Positions 7,297 to 16,198 of a stretch of 64,000 nt of DNA are shown piece after piece. How positions within the stretch are numbered: the first letter of the stretch is position 1; every line of letters begins with the position of its first letter. The DNA lies in the NCBI RefSeq assembly GCF_015645385.1, contig NZ_JADOET010000011.1, forward strand, positions 62,001 to 126,000, read 5' to 3'. The notes under the pieces were generated by a model, which saw nothing but the letters and a program-made list of their open reading frames with translations, had not been told where the DNA came from and made no database searches. Position numbers and translations under genes: made by a program. Source of the stretch: Winogradskyella marina. Lineage in GTDB: Bacteria > Bacteroidota > Bacteroidia > Flavobacteriales > Flavobacteriaceae.

Positions 7297-8262
7297 ATGA
7301 ATATAAAGATTGACAAATTCGTTTTATCTATAATAGTAGTCATACTAATTGCTTACTTTTTTCCGGAATGGGGCATTCCTGAAAGTAAAATTCCCATCGA
7401 TACCATTAGTGCGATAGGTATTTCAATGATTTTCTTTTTCTATGGCTTAAAATTAAATCCAACCCAACTTAAATCTGGTCTCAAAAACTGGAAGCTTCAT
7501 TTATTGGTACAAGGTGCTACGTTTTTAATGTTTCCGTTATTGGTTTTATTGTTTCGACCATTAATACAAAATCAGGAACAGGAAACCATTTGGTTAGCCT
7601 TCTTTTTCTTGGCAGCATTGCCGTCAACGGTGTCCTCTTCTGTAGTTATGGTTGCTATGGCAAAGGGTAATATTCCTGCGGCTATTTTTAATGCTAGTAT
7701 TTCTGGCATTATAGGTATTGCCATTACACCATTATGGATGGGTTTATTTGTAGATCCTGCGCAAACAAATTTTGATTTTACGGAGATTTACATAAAGCTT
7801 ATTGTTCAAATTATTCTACCAGTAATTATAGGACTTTTTTTACAGCGTTATTTTGGTGAATTTGCTCGTAAACATAGCAGTAAATTAACGCTGTTTGATA
7901 AGTCTATTATCCTATTGATCATTTATAAGAGTTTCGCTGCATCATTTTACAATGACATTTTTACTGCAGTTTCACTTGTAGATTTACTCTTAATTTTTGT
8001 AGGGGTATTGCTGCTTTTTATTGTCGCGTTTTTGGGAACAGGTTTTATTTCTAAAAAATTAAAACTGAGTCGGGAAGATAAAATTACAGCACAGTTTTGT
8101 GGCACTAAAAAATCGTTAGTTCACGGTACTGTTTTTTCTAAAATATTATTTGGAAATATGGCAACCTTAGGGATTATATTATTACCAATAATGGTGTTTC
8201 ATGCAACACAAATATTAATTATTAGTGTTATTGCTTCAAAAGAGCTGAATCGTCAAAAGTAA
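7297..8262 (+). CDS. SBF-like (bile acid:sodium symporter family) membrane transporter
   Basis: A 321-residue protein with about 10 membrane segments across its length. The SBF-like features are IGISMIFFFYGLKL near residues 41-54, LAALPSTVSSSVVM (about 104-117) and FCGTKKSLVHGTVFS (about 268-282). The family moves organic anions or related solutes with sodium or protons; the substrate cannot be told from sequence. It is monocistronic, facing the small membrane gene at 8278-8430. The candidate MITE ends 28 bases before its start codon. Confidence 0.85.
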   Translation: MNIKIDKFVLSIIVVILIAYFFPEWGIPESKIPIDTISAIGISMIFFFYGLKLNPTQLKSGLKNWKLHLLVQGATFLMFPLLVLLFRPLIQNQEQETIWLAFFFLAALPSTVSSSVVMVAMAKGNIPAAIFNASISGIIGIAITPLWMGLFVDPAQTNFDFTEIYIKLIVQIILPVIIGLFLQRYFGEFARKHSSKLTLFDKSIILLIIYKSFAASFYNDIFTAVSLVDLLLIFVGVLLLFIVAFLGTGFISKKLKLSREDKITAQFCGTKKSLVHGTVFSKILFGNMATLGIILLPIMVFHATQILIISVIASKELNRQK

Positions 8263-8277
8263 TTTTGTTTTAGAACT

Positions 8278-8430
8278 TTAAAACCACTCAAAGTGTATTC
8301 CTGAAGCTACGACTGCACCTACGAGAATAATTAGTACAATTATTATAAACTTAGCTCCAAATTTGGTTTTTTCGTCTTTTTGAAAGATATAATCTCTTCT
8401 TTCTTCGTCTTCGTCTTTTACAAATTTCAT
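8278..8430 (-). CDS. 50-residue single-pass membrane protein
   Basis: A short frame starting MKFVKDEDEERRDYIF and ending IHFEWF. A charged N-terminus (about residues 1-25) is followed by one membrane helix (about 26-45). It lies 15 bases from the ALDH gene stop and 15 bases from the SBF-like stop, filling the gap between them. The clean charged/hydrophobic partition supports a real gene. Function unknown; such small proteins often accompany envelope stress genes. Confidence 0.6.
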   Translation of the reverse strand: MKFVKDEDEERRDYIFQKDEKTKFGAKFIIIVLIILVGAVVASGIHFEWF

Positions 8431-8445
8431 AGTGTTTTAGTTTTT

Positions 8446-9810
8446 TTAGTTGTTAATATAAACGGTTTTTTTATTGACAAATGCCAACATACCTTCTTTA
8501 GATAATTCACGACCATAACCTGAAATTTTTGTCCCACCAAATGGTAATCTTGGATCAGATTTTACCATGTCATTGATGAAAAATGCACCATCTTCAATTT
8601 CTGAAATCCGTTTTGAGGCGGCTTCATAATCGGCTGTAAATACCATTGTGCCTAATCCGAATTTAGAGGTTGATGCTGTTTTATAAGCTTCATCTTCAGA
8701 TTTAACTTTAATAACAGCTGCAACTGGCCCAAATGTTTCTTCTATGAAAACGGCCATGTCTTTAGTGACATGCGTTAAAATAGTTGGCTGGTAATACGCG
8801 CCTTCTCGTGTATGGCCTAAAAGCACTTTTGCGCCTAAATCAATTGAGCTTTGGACTTGTTCTTCTAGAGTTTCCGCTAAATCTTCACGCGCTAAGCACG
8901 ACATGGTTGTATTTTCTTCAGTTGGATTTCCATATTGTAAGGCTTCAACTTTAGTTTTGAATTTCGAAATGAATTCATCATAAATGTCTTCAACAACTAT
9001 AAATCGTTTGGCAGCAATACAGCTTTGTCCAGAATTTTGCATTCGTGCTTTAACCATGGTGTCCATATGCCGATTTAAATCGGCATCTTTTAAAACGATA
9101 CAGGCGTTGTTTCCTCCCAATTCTAATAGTGAAGGTTTTAGGTTTTTACCAGCAAGCTCAGCTATTTTTCGACCTGCTTTTTCGCTTCCTGTTAAAGAAA
9201 CAGCTTTCACAATGTCGTTTTCCATGAGCTCTTCAATAGCGTTGTGATCTGTGACTAAAGTTTGAAAACAACCTTTTGGAAAGCCAGCATTTATAAATAA
9301 TTTTTCAATGGCAATGGCACATCCAGTCACGTTTGATGCGTGTTTAAGTAGTGCAACATTTCCAGCTGTTAATGTTGGCACTGCAAATCGAAACACTTGC
9401 CAAAACGGATAATTCCAAGGCATAATAGCTAAAACACAACCCAAAGGATCGTAACTAATAAAGCTTTCATGCGCTTCAGTTTCAATAATATCGTCTTGTA
9501 AAAACTGTTCGGCATTTTTAATGTAAAAGTCAATCAGTAAAATACACTTTTCAATTTCAGCTGTACTTTCTGTAATTGGTTTTCCCATTTCAGATGTCAT
9601 AAGCAGGCTTAATTCTGCTTTATTTTCAAAAACTTGATCTGCAAGATTTTTTAATAAAATTAATCGATCTTCAATTTTAAAGTTTTTCCAAGTCTTAAAA
9701 GTCTGGTCTGCTAAGTCTAATTTTTCATCTAATCGCGATTTAGAATCTAGCATATAGGTTTCAAGATGATTTCCATTGTAAGGGTTATAAGTTTTCGTCG
9801 TTTTTTTCAT
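8446..9810 (-). CDS. NAD(P)-dependent succinate-semialdehyde dehydrogenase-type aldehyde dehydrogenase
   Basis: A 454-residue cytosolic enzyme oxidising an aldehyde to an acid. The catalytic residues are visible: N133 in PWNYPFW, E230 in LELGGNN and C264 in NSGQSC. The length and the MPWNYPFWQVFRFAVPTL segment match the short succinate-semialdehyde dehydrogenases (Sad/YneI type) common in Flavobacteriaceae. The cofactor loop VSLTGSEKAGR is present. It is divergent from the YtxH gene. A minus-strand CAAAATTA (TAATTTTG) at 9827-9834 could be its -7 box. The exact substrate is inferred. Confidence 0.85.
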   Translation of the reverse strand: MKKTTKTYNPYNGNHLETYMLDSKSRLDEKLDLADQTFKTWKNFKIEDRLILLKNLADQVFENKAELSLLMTSEMGKPITESTAEIEKCILLIDFYIKNAEQFLQDDIIETEAHESFISYDPLGCVLAIMPWNYPFWQVFRFAVPTLTAGNVALLKHASNVTGCAIAIEKLFINAGFPKGCFQTLVTDHNAIEELMENDIVKAVSLTGSEKAGRKIAELAGKNLKPSLLELGGNNACIVLKDADLNRHMDTMVKARMQNSGQSCIAAKRFIVVEDIYDEFISKFKTKVEALQYGNPTEENTTMSCLAREDLAETLEEQVQSSIDLGAKVLLGHTREGAYYQPTILTHVTKDMAVFIEETFGPVAAVIKVKSEDEAYKTASTSKFGLGTMVFTADYEAASKRISEIEDGAFFINDMVKSDPRLPFGGTKISGYGRELSKEGMLAFVNKKTVYINN

Positions 9811-9948
9811 AATAAAAGGTGTACTTCAAAATTAAATGTTATCAATTCAAATGATTAATCATATTACTAAAATCTTTGACGCTAATAGTAAATAGCATTT
9901 CAGCTAATATCGATATCTAAAGAGTTAAGCGATGGTTCGTGTTTCGCT

Positions 9949-9956
9949 TATATTTG
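9949..9956 (+). promoter_or_regulatory. -7 box (TATATTTG) for the YtxH gene cluster
   Basis: An exact TAnnTTTG match 50 bases before the YtxH start codon. No TTG is found at the expected 17-23 base spacing, so the promoter may need an activator. Confidence 0.4.
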
Positions 9957-10006
9957 AAACACAGCAAGGCGCTGAATTTTAAAATTAATTAAAAAAACAT
10001 AACAAC

Positions 10007-10339
10007 ATGAGTAATAACGGAAATACAGTTTTAGGAATTTTAGCAGGAACAGCAGTAGGAGCAGTTTTAGGAATCTTATTTGCGCCAGATAAAGGTAGTG
10101 TAACAAGACAAAAAATTGCAGATGAAGCTGCAGCGAAAAGAGATATAATGACAGATAAAGCATCTGACTTAAGAGATTCTTTAGGTAATACTATTTCTTC
10201 TCACAGAGAAAATTTAGATCATCAGGTAGAGTCTATAGTTTCTAACGCAAGTTATAAGGCAGAAGATGTTATAACGACGCTTGAAGCTAAATTAAAAGAC
10301 TTAAAAGCTAAGAATAAGAATTTACAGAAAAAAGCCTAA
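10007..10339 (+). CDS. YtxH-domain small membrane protein
   Basis: A 110-residue protein with an N-terminal Gly/Ala-rich membrane segment (about residues 8-26) ending in LFAPDKGSVTRQ, the YtxH signature. It is followed by a long helical, charged tail (about 35-110), probably a coiled coil in the cytoplasm. YtxH proteins are general-stress-associated in other bacteria. It begins a three-gene run with gaps of 3 and 1 bases, clearly an operon. Confidence 0.85.
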   Translation: MSNNGNTVLGILAGTAVGAVLGILFAPDKGSVTRQKIADEAAAKRDIMTDKASDLRDSLGNTISSHRENLDHQVESIVSNASYKAEDVITTLEAKLKDLKAKNKNLQKKA

Positions 10340-10342
10340 TTG

Positions 10343-10690
10343 ATGAGTGTTTTTGACGACATAAACCAAACCACAAGTAAAGCTTCACATATTGGTGAGC
10401 GCTATATTAGAGCGTCTCACCAATATTTTAGACTCAAAATATTTCAGCAATTAACATTGTCATTAAGTTTAGTGACTAAAGTGTTGGCTATTGGAAGTCT
10501 CTTGTTTGCAGGGTTGGTATTTTTATCTATCGCTGCAGCATTAGAAATAGGTGATGCCTTAGATAGCTTTGCACTCGGGTTTTTAATCGTAGGATTTGTT
10601 TACGTTTTGTTATCGGTAATTATTTATTTGTTGAGAGCAAAATTCAATACGATGATTATAAAACGAGTAGGACTAAAATTTTTCAACTAA
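10343..10690 (+). CDS. holin-like (phage holin/Holin-X type) two-helix membrane protein
   Basis: The start is the ATG at 10343; a TTG directly before it also keeps the frame. The 115-residue product has a charged N-terminus and two strong membrane helices (about 48-72 and 77-100). This arrangement occurs in the holin-like proteins that commonly accompany YtxH genes in Flavobacteriaceae. There is no phage context; a role in the envelope or stress response is more likely than lysis. Confidence 0.7.
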   Translation: MSVFDDINQTTSKASHIGERYIRASHQYFRLKIFQQLTLSLSLVTKVLAIGSLLFAGLVFLSIAAALEIGDALDSFALGFLIVGFVYVLLSVIIYLLRAKFNTMIIKRVGLKFFN

Positions 10691-10691
10691 T

Positions 10692-10898
10692 ATGAAGACA
10701 TACACATCATTTGAAGATATTGAAACCGATTTAAAACGTTTTAAACTAGAGCGTGATATCGCATGGGAAGAATTGAAACTGACCAAAAGTGAATTTAAAG
10801 AAGATTTACAACCAATGAATTGGATAAGTTCCGCCTTAAAATTAACTGGAAAATACAGTTTTATAGCTTTAATAAAAAAGTGGTTTTTTAAAAAATAA
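10692..10898 (+). CDS. small conserved protein, third gene of the YtxH operon
   Basis: A 68-residue protein with an amphipathic charged N-terminal helix (FEDIETDLKRFKLERDIAWEEL) and a weakly hydrophobic C-terminus. It begins one base after the stop of the previous gene, so it is co-transcribed. It resembles the small DUF6327-type proteins of Bacteroidota; I am not certain of that name. Function unknown. Confidence 0.65.
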   Translation: MKTYTSFEDIETDLKRFKLERDIAWEELKLTKSEFKEDLQPMNWISSALKLTGKYSFIALIKKWFFKK

Positions 10899-10900
10899 CA

Positions 10901-11932
10901 CTAACTGACCTTAACTTTAGAAGGAGTTTGCATTTTAAATTCATTAGGTGAAACTTCAAATTTTTCTTTGAAAATTTTAGAAAAGTAACTTCTACTGGTA
11001 AAGCCTATAGAGTAAACTACTTGCGAAATATTTAAGTCCGTAGTTTTTAGTAAATCTCTAGCTTGCTCTAATCTTACGTGTCTAATAAATTCAGTTACAG
11101 TTCGCGTGTATAAAAATTTAAACCCATCTTGAAGCTTGGCTTGCGATAAGCCTGTTTCTGCAGATAAATCCTCTAAATTGTACGATTTAGAAGGATTTTT
11201 TAATATTTTTTCGCCAATTTTTCTAATGCGTTTTAATTCACTTTTTACCAAAGATGTTGGTAATTCAACCCCTTTAGATTGTTTATTGTATTGTTGAATG
11301 TGTAGCGATAAAATTTCGTAAACTTTGGCTTCCATTTTTAAAATACGCAACATGCCTTTAGTTTTGGTGTTGTGTAATTTTTTAACGTGATCTGCCATTT
11401 TTAGATTAAGCGTTCCATGATGTAAAAAACGGTTTTCGTGAGCTGTATCAACAAACACTTCATGCAGTTGTTGGTTTAATGTAGATACTTTAGTGGTACG
11501 TTTATTTAAGAAATCTTTTCTTACAATTTGAATAATATTCGTTTCTATTTTTACTCCTTTTTTAAAGTGGAAACAATTGAAACCGTCTGCTTTGTTGGTA
11601 TAAATTAATGTTTGAAACTGCTCAATTAATGTCTCTTTACTCTGAATACCAAATCGATGTAGAAATTCGCCTTGAAGATTGTATATAAAACGAACAGGGT
11701 TAAATTCTGTAGCTTTAAATTTTATAACGACATCATTATAAAATTCAATATCATAAATCATAAGATTTACGCCCCAATCAAAAGGAATAATCTTTACAGT
11801 TCCTTTAGCTTTTTCGTTATCTACAACGAGCGTACATTCTCCCCAACGTTCTAAAATTTCTCCACCAATATTAGTTTGCAATTGGTCTATAATGTCCTTG
11901 GTTTTTTCGGCACTTATCGCTATTTCTGTCAT
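10901..11932 (-). CDS. AraC-family transcriptional regulator
   Basis: A 343-residue protein. The last 100 residues form the double helix-turn-helix of the AraC family, including NLEDLSAETGLSQAKL and ISQVVYSIGFTSRSYFSKIFKEKF, with the family end SPNEF. The first 230 residues do not resemble a named sensing domain and lack membrane segments, so this is a cytoplasmic regulator with an unknown input. It converges on the YtxH operon (2 bases apart) and lies near hemerythrin and DUF2383 genes; it may regulate this group. Confidence 0.9.
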   Translation of the reverse strand: MTEIAISAEKTKDIIDQLQTNIGGEILERWGECTLVVDNEKAKGTVKIIPFDWGVNLMIYDIEFYNDVVIKFKATEFNPVRFIYNLQGEFLHRFGIQSKETLIEQFQTLIYTNKADGFNCFHFKKGVKIETNIIQIVRKDFLNKRTTKVSTLNQQLHEVFVDTAHENRFLHHGTLNLKMADHVKKLHNTKTKGMLRILKMEAKVYEILSLHIQQYNKQSKGVELPTSLVKSELKRIRKIGEKILKNPSKSYNLEDLSAETGLSQAKLQDGFKFLYTRTVTEFIRHVRLEQARDLLKTTDLNISQVVYSIGFTSRSYFSKIFKEKFEVSPNEFKMQTPSKVKVS

Positions 11933-12205
11933 AATTTATTCGCTTAACAATAGTGTTAAATTAACACTTCAATAGTTAATCTTGCCTGCTGTTAGCAGAA
12001 GGCTCTCGCTCTTATTGTTTTCTCAAATAAATCTACCTCAATGTTAGACAACAACAAATAGAATGATTTGTAAAAAGTAAAGATAACTTAATTTTAGAAA
12101 GATATTTTAATTTTTTCAGGCTTTGCAGTTAATTTTTAAATCTATTGAGCAAACAAACTGAGCTTCAAAGAATTATTTTTGAGTAATTAACCAAATAGAT
12201 AAGAA

Positions 12206-12640
12206 ATGAACATATACGAAGCTATAAGAAATGATCACGACATTCAAAGAGAACTTTTAGATAAACTAATTCAGACATCGGGAGATACAAAAGAACGCAC
12301 TAAGATTTTTAAAGACTTAAGAAAGGAACTCGATATGCATGCTAATGCCGAAGAACGACATTTTTATAAACCATTAATTCCATCCGATATGATGCAAGAA
12401 CATGCTAGGCATGGCATTGCAGAACATCATGAAATTGACGAGCTTATTGAGCAATTAGAAAAAACAGAAATGGACTCCTCTGCATGGTTAAAAATTGCCA
12501 AAGATTTAAAGCATAAAGTAGAGCATCATTTAGAGGATGAAGAAAAAACATTTTTTCAATTATCTGGTAAAGTTTTAACCGAAAAACAAAAAGACGATTT
12601 AGCTACAAAATACAATGCTTACATGGAGGAACATAGGTAA
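12206..12640 (+). CDS. hemerythrin-domain (HHE) protein
   Basis: A 144-residue four-helix protein with the HHE ligand set: H11 in NDHD, H44 with E48 and H50 in HANAEERHFY, HHE near 71-73, and HKVEHHLEDEE about 94-104. It probably binds a di-iron centre that senses or stores O2 or protects iron. It lies between the AraC regulator (divergent) and the DUF2383 gene, both typical stress-associated neighbours. Confidence 0.9.
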   Translation: MNIYEAIRNDHDIQRELLDKLIQTSGDTKERTKIFKDLRKELDMHANAEERHFYKPLIPSDMMQEHARHGIAEHHEIDELIEQLEKTEMDSSAWLKIAKDLKHKVEHHLEDEEKTFFQLSGKVLTEKQKDDLATKYNAYMEEHR

Positions 12641-12806
12641 GGTTTTATATTAAAGAACAGCCGTGTAATTGAGTTAATCCTAATAGCTTATGCATTAAGT
12701 TACCCTTAGGTGTTTCGTTAACTTTGAATGACTGATTAAGAATTAAGATGTAAAGTGGTACACATCTATAAATTAAAGTGCCATAAACATTAAAAGCAAT
12801 TATATT

Positions 12807-13256
12807 ATGAGTACTTATACCGAAAAAGTCGGAACCAAATTAAATAACTTATTAGAAAAAACATACGATGCTGAAAAAGGTTTTACCAAAGCAGCAGAGA
12901 ATATTGAAAACACTTCGTTGCGATCTTACTTTAAAAACAAAGCACAAGAGCGTCTTAATTTTGGACGAGAATTAAAAGAGGAAATCAGAAGTTTTAATCA
13001 AGATGTAGATAAAGGCGGAAGTATAACAGGTTCGGCTCACAGAGCTTGGATGGATGTGAAAAGTTTATTTTCGGCCAATGATGAAGAGTCTATGTTAAAT
13101 GAAGCTATTAGAGGAGAAAAAGCTGCTATTGAAGAATACGACGATGTCTTAAGTGAAACAAGTCTTCCAATGAGCACTAAATCTATATTACAATCGCAGA
13201 AATTAGCAATTAATAATGGATTATCTAAGATAAACGCTTTAGAAGATATTCAATAA
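12807..13256 (+). CDS. PA2169/DUF2383 four-helix-bundle protein
   Basis: A 149-residue all-helical protein starting with a motif typical of the family (LNNLLEKTYDAEKGFTKAAEN) and containing the second-helix pair NEAIRGEKAAIEEYDDVL (about 103-120). The carboxylates (E and D) in the helices resemble ferritin-like bundles. It is monocistronic and followed by a T-run hairpin at 13287-13321. It belongs to the same stress-type group as the hemerythrin and DUF1328 genes. Confidence 0.85.
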   Translation: MSTYTEKVGTKLNNLLEKTYDAEKGFTKAAENIENTSLRSYFKNKAQERLNFGRELKEEIRSFNQDVDKGGSITGSAHRAWMDVKSLFSANDEESMLNEAIRGEKAAIEEYDDVLSETSLPMSTKSILQSQKLAINNGLSKINALEDIQ

Positions 13257-13286
13257 GAACGAAGAAAAATAGGTTAGGTTGAAAAG

Positions 13287-13321
13287 GGTGTCATATAGAT
13301 GTGTGTGATGCCTTTTTTTTC
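13287..13321 (+). terminator. hairpin terminator after the DUF2383 gene
   Basis: GGTGTCA (13287-13293) pairs with TGATGCC (13306-13312), with two G-U pairs, and is followed by nine T residues. Confidence 0.6.
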
Positions 13322-13454
13322 GCTTAAAATCAATATGTTATATGAGTTAGGAATCTCACCAATTGTGTCAAGAATACTGTGATTTTCAGGTTATCTTTAG
13401 TATAAGGAATTAGACGAGCTAATTTCAAAGACTAATTACTAAAACCAAAACAAT

Positions 13455-13616
13455 ATGTTACGTTGGACAATCACATTCGTTATAATAGCAATCATAGCAG
13501 CCATACTAGGATTTGGAGGCATTGCAGGTGCAGCAGCAGGAATTGCTAAAATAGTATTCTTTATATTTATAGTACTTTTTGTACTGTCTTTATTAAAAGG
13601 AGTTATTAAGAAATAA
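13455..13616 (+). CDS. DUF1328 (YtjA-type) small membrane protein
   Basis: A 53-residue protein beginning [20 protein letters not shown], followed by [13 protein letters not shown] and a second hydrophobic segment ending in GVIKK. This is the two-helix DUF1328 pattern. The family is induced under stress or stationary phase in many bacteria. It is monocistronic, with a terminator at 13649-13683. Confidence 0.85.
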   Translation: MLRWTITFVIIAIIAAILGFGGIAGAAAGIAKIVFFIFIVLFVLSLLKGVIKK

Positions 13617-13648
13617 ATACCTCAAATATATATACCTATAAAAACTAC

Positions 13649-13683
13649 TAGCCATAGACGATAAAATGTCTTTGGCTATTTTT
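13649..13683 (+). terminator. hairpin terminator after the DUF1328 gene
   Basis: TAGCCATAGAC (13649-13659) and GTCTTTGGCTA (13668-13678) pair with one mismatch and are followed by a short T-run. Confidence 0.65.
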
Positions 13684-13779
13684 ATGGATCAAAATATTAG
13701 ACATTATCAGGTTTTTAGATCCATTTTATTTTGCTTTATATTTTTGAAGACGCATTGGGTTTTAGTTTCCTACTTCTAA

Positions 13780-14253
13780 TCATTCTACACGTTTATAATT
13801 TTCGGAATAAATTTTATTACCATCTTCATCAATTTCAATTTGTTCGAAACGATTTTCAGTTAATTCAAGTATAAAATTAAATTCCTCTTGCTCCGCGATA
13901 ACTTCATTCATAAAAGCAGAACCGAATTCTAATTCTTCAGTTAATGTCCCATCTCCATAACTATAATTACCATAGCCAAAAAACTCAATAGAATCGGTTT
14001 TTAAAAGCTTACACCACATAACTTTTGTGTCTGTGTACATTTTAACTTGTCTAGAAATGGTATTATTAGAAAAAGAGTCTACAACCTTATTATCTATATA
14101 ATTATAAAAACCGACAAGTTCCCAAGTGCCTTTCAGATTAAGTTTATCTGAATTTTTTTTCGTTTCAATGTTTTCTGCAACCTTTTGGTCTTGTTCTTTA
14201 CAAGAAGATATAAACACCAAGGCTGCACTTAAAAGTAGTATTTTATACGTCAT
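13780..14253 (-). CDS. small lipoprotein, unknown function
   Basis: The product is 157 residues when started at the internal ATG (14253), which gives a standard lipoprotein signal (MTYKILLLSAALVFISSC). The longer frame adds nine residues before it. The mature part is about 135 residues of mixed beta character, with GTWELVGFYNY near its start as in lipocalin-like lipoproteins of Bacteroidota. I cannot assign a family. It is divergent from trxB. Confidence 0.65.
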   Translation of the reverse strand: MTYKILLLSAALVFISSCKEQDQKVAENIETKKNSDKLNLKGTWELVGFYNYIDNKVVDSFSNNTISRQVKMYTDTKVMWCKLLKTDSIEFFGYGNYSYGDGTLTEELEFGSAFMNEVIAEQEEFNFILELTENRFEQIEIDEDGNKIYSENYKRVE

Positions 14254-14359
14254 AATTTCTAAGGTGTTACTGTTAATCACCTTTAAAGTACGAAATTATA
14301 AGGAGAAATTACTTCGATTCATAAATTATATGATGTTATAAGAACTGTTAATAACTTCA

Positions 14360-14391
14360 TTGTAAGGATTTGAACAAAAAACCTACTTTTG
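14360..14391 (+). promoter_or_regulatory. Bacteroidota-type promoter for trxB
   Basis: TTG (14360-14362), 21 bases, then TACTTTTG (14384-14391), an exact TAnnTTTG match. Transcription would start near 14398, downstream of the first in-frame start (14370), so the internal ATG at 14415 is the real trxB start. Confidence 0.7.
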
Positions 14392-14414
14392 TTTTATATA
14401 ATAAAATACAAAAT

Positions 14415-15398
14415 ATGTCTGATACAATTGAAAAAGTAAAGTGTTTAATTATAGGATCTGGACCTGCAGGATACACAGCTGCAATTTATGCGTCTAGAGC
14501 AAATATGTTTCCTGTTTTATATCAAGGAGAACAACCAGGTGGCCAATTAACCACTACAAATGATGTAGAGAATTTTCCAGGTTATCCTGAAGGTATTACT
14601 GGTCCAGAAATGATGATTCAGTTACAAAAGCAAGCAGAACGTTTTGGTACAGATGTACGTCATGGTTGGATTACAAAGGTTGATTTTTCTGGGGATGTCC
14701 ATAAAGCATGGGTAAATGAAGAGAAAGAAATTCATGCAGATACCATTATAATTTCTACAGGAGCCTCTGCAAAATATTTAAACTTACCTTCTGAACAAAA
14801 ATATTTAAAATTAGGTGGTGGAGTATCCGCTTGTGCTGTTTGTGATGGTTTCTTTTACAGAAATCAGGAGGTTGTAATCGTAGGAGCCGGAGATTCTGCT
14901 TGTGAAGAAGCACATTATCTATCTAAACTTTGTAAAAAAGTAACGATGTTGGTGAGACGTGATGAGTTTAGAGCCTCAAAAATCATGGCTAAGCGTGTTC
15001 AGAATACTGAAAATATTGAAATACTATATAATACTGAAACTGATGAAGTGTTAGGTGACGGACAAGTGGTTACTGGTGTTAGAGTTTTTAACAACCAAAC
15101 CAATGAAAAGCACGAAATCGAAGCTACTGGTTTTTTCGTAGCAATAGGTCATAAACCAAATACAGATATTTTTAAAGGTTATTTAGATTTAGATGAAACC
15201 GGTTATATTATTAATGCTGTGCCAGGAACAAGCAAAACTAATGTAGAAGGTGTGTTTGTGAGTGGAGATGCTGCAGATCATGTTTACAGACAGGCAATTA
15301 CAGCTGCAGGAACGGGTTGTATGGCAGCATTAGACGCGGAGCGTTATTTAGCTGCTAAAGATGCTGATTTTGAAGTAGCTACATCTAGTTATAACTAA
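14415..15398 (+). CDS. trxB: thioredoxin-disulfide reductase
   Basis: A 327-residue flavoenzyme that reduces thioredoxin with NADPH in the cytoplasm. The FAD loop GSGPAG is at 14-19, the redox pair C140-AV-C143 lies in the CAVCDG motif, the NADPH loop GAGDSA is at 157-162 and the C-terminal GDAAD FAD segment is present. The start is the ATG at 14415, matching the family N-terminus (MSDTIEKVKCLIIGSGPAG) and the promoter at 14360-14391. A strong terminator follows at 15421-15450. Confidence 0.96.
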   Translation: MSDTIEKVKCLIIGSGPAGYTAAIYASRANMFPVLYQGEQPGGQLTTTNDVENFPGYPEGITGPEMMIQLQKQAERFGTDVRHGWITKVDFSGDVHKAWVNEEKEIHADTIIISTGASAKYLNLPSEQKYLKLGGGVSACAVCDGFFYRNQEVVIVGAGDSACEEAHYLSKLCKKVTMLVRRDEFRASKIMAKRVQNTENIEILYNTETDEVLGDGQVVTGVRVFNNQTNEKHEIEATGFFVAIGHKPNTDIFKGYLDLDETGYIINAVPGTSKTNVEGVFVSGDAADHVYRQAITAAGTGCMAALDAERYLAAKDADFEVATSSYN

Positions 15399-15420
15399 AC
15401 AAACTACCTTTTTTTTATAG

Positions 15421-15450
15421 AGCCGAAGTAATTTACTTCGGCTTTTTTTT
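15421..15450 (+). terminator. hairpin terminator after trxB
   Basis: AGCCGAAGTAA (15421-15431) and TTACTTCGGCT (15433-15443) form a long stem with a tiny apical loop, followed by a T-run to 15450. Confidence 0.85.
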
Positions 15451-15574
15451 GTGCTCAATTTTTAACGCTGTTTTTTGGTAATATTTTAACAGATATGCTC
15501 AATATGACTTTTGTCATAATTTAAAATGCTTTTTGTGGCAATCTTTGCACCAACATAAAAACGCAATTACTATT

Positions 15575-16159
15575 ATGATACATTTATTTAAATTACCAGT
15601 ATTTTTCCTAACCGTTATTCTAAGTAGTCTATTTTCTTTTCAGGTAGCATTTTCTCAAAGTTTCACATTAAATAATTCTTCATCAGTATTGGAGGTGCAT
15701 GGTACATCGTCTTTACACGATTGGGTATTAGAAACAGAAAAGCAGTCTGGTAAAATAGTAATCACAAACGCTGATGAGTTAGAGATTAGTAGTCTTAACA
15801 TTACTGTAGAAGCAGAAAGTCTTAAAAGTGGCAAGTCTTCAATGGACAAAAACACTTATAAAGCTTTAAATACGGACGATCATAAGACTATGAACTTCAC
15901 GCTTAGTTCTGTTAAACAAATAGAAAAATTAGCCGGTAAATCGTTTAAGGCTTCTGTATCAGGAAAAATGACTATTTCTGGGGTTACTAAAACTATTTCT
16001 CTTGATATGTCAGTAAAACTAGAAGGCAATAAGGTTTTACTAAACGGTGAAAAATCATTCGAAATGACAGACTTTGGAATCGATCCACCAAAAGCTTTAT
16101 TAGGTACTATTAAAACCGGAAACAAAATTAAAATAGTATTCAAATCTGTATTCAATTAA
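15575..16159 (+). CDS. YceI-family periplasmic protein (first copy)
   Basis: The start is the ATG at 15575, giving a 194-residue protein with a signal peptide ending near AFSQ. The longer frame starts 14 residues upstream without a signal. The mature domain has the YceI pattern: VLEVHGTSSLHDW, the DDHKTMNFTL segment and FGIDPPKALLGTIKTG near the end. YceI proteins are lipocalin-like barrels that bind isoprenoid or fatty chains. It is followed by an outer-membrane barrel gene and another YceI gene, probably one operon. Confidence 0.88.
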   Translation: MIHLFKLPVFFLTVILSSLFSFQVAFSQSFTLNNSSSVLEVHGTSSLHDWVLETEKQSGKIVITNADELEISSLNITVEAESLKSGKSSMDKNTYKALNTDDHKTMNFTLSSVKQIEKLAGKSFKASVSGKMTISGVTKTISLDMSVKLEGNKVLLNGEKSFEMTDFGIDPPKALLGTIKTGNKIKIVFKSVFN

Positions 16160-16198
16160 AAATAAATCAAATATCAAATCAACTTAAAATTAATAATT

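Noticed and set aside
9948..10163. Leucine-rich minus-strand open frame overlapping the YtxH start
   Set aside because: The hydrophobic composition is forced by the reverse complement of the Ala/Gly/Lys-rich YtxH gene; the YtxH signature on the plus strand is clear.
10343..10690. Phage lysis cassette suggested by the holin-like gene
   Set aside because: There is no endolysin, capsid or tail gene nearby, and the gene sits in a YtxH operon as in other flavobacteria.
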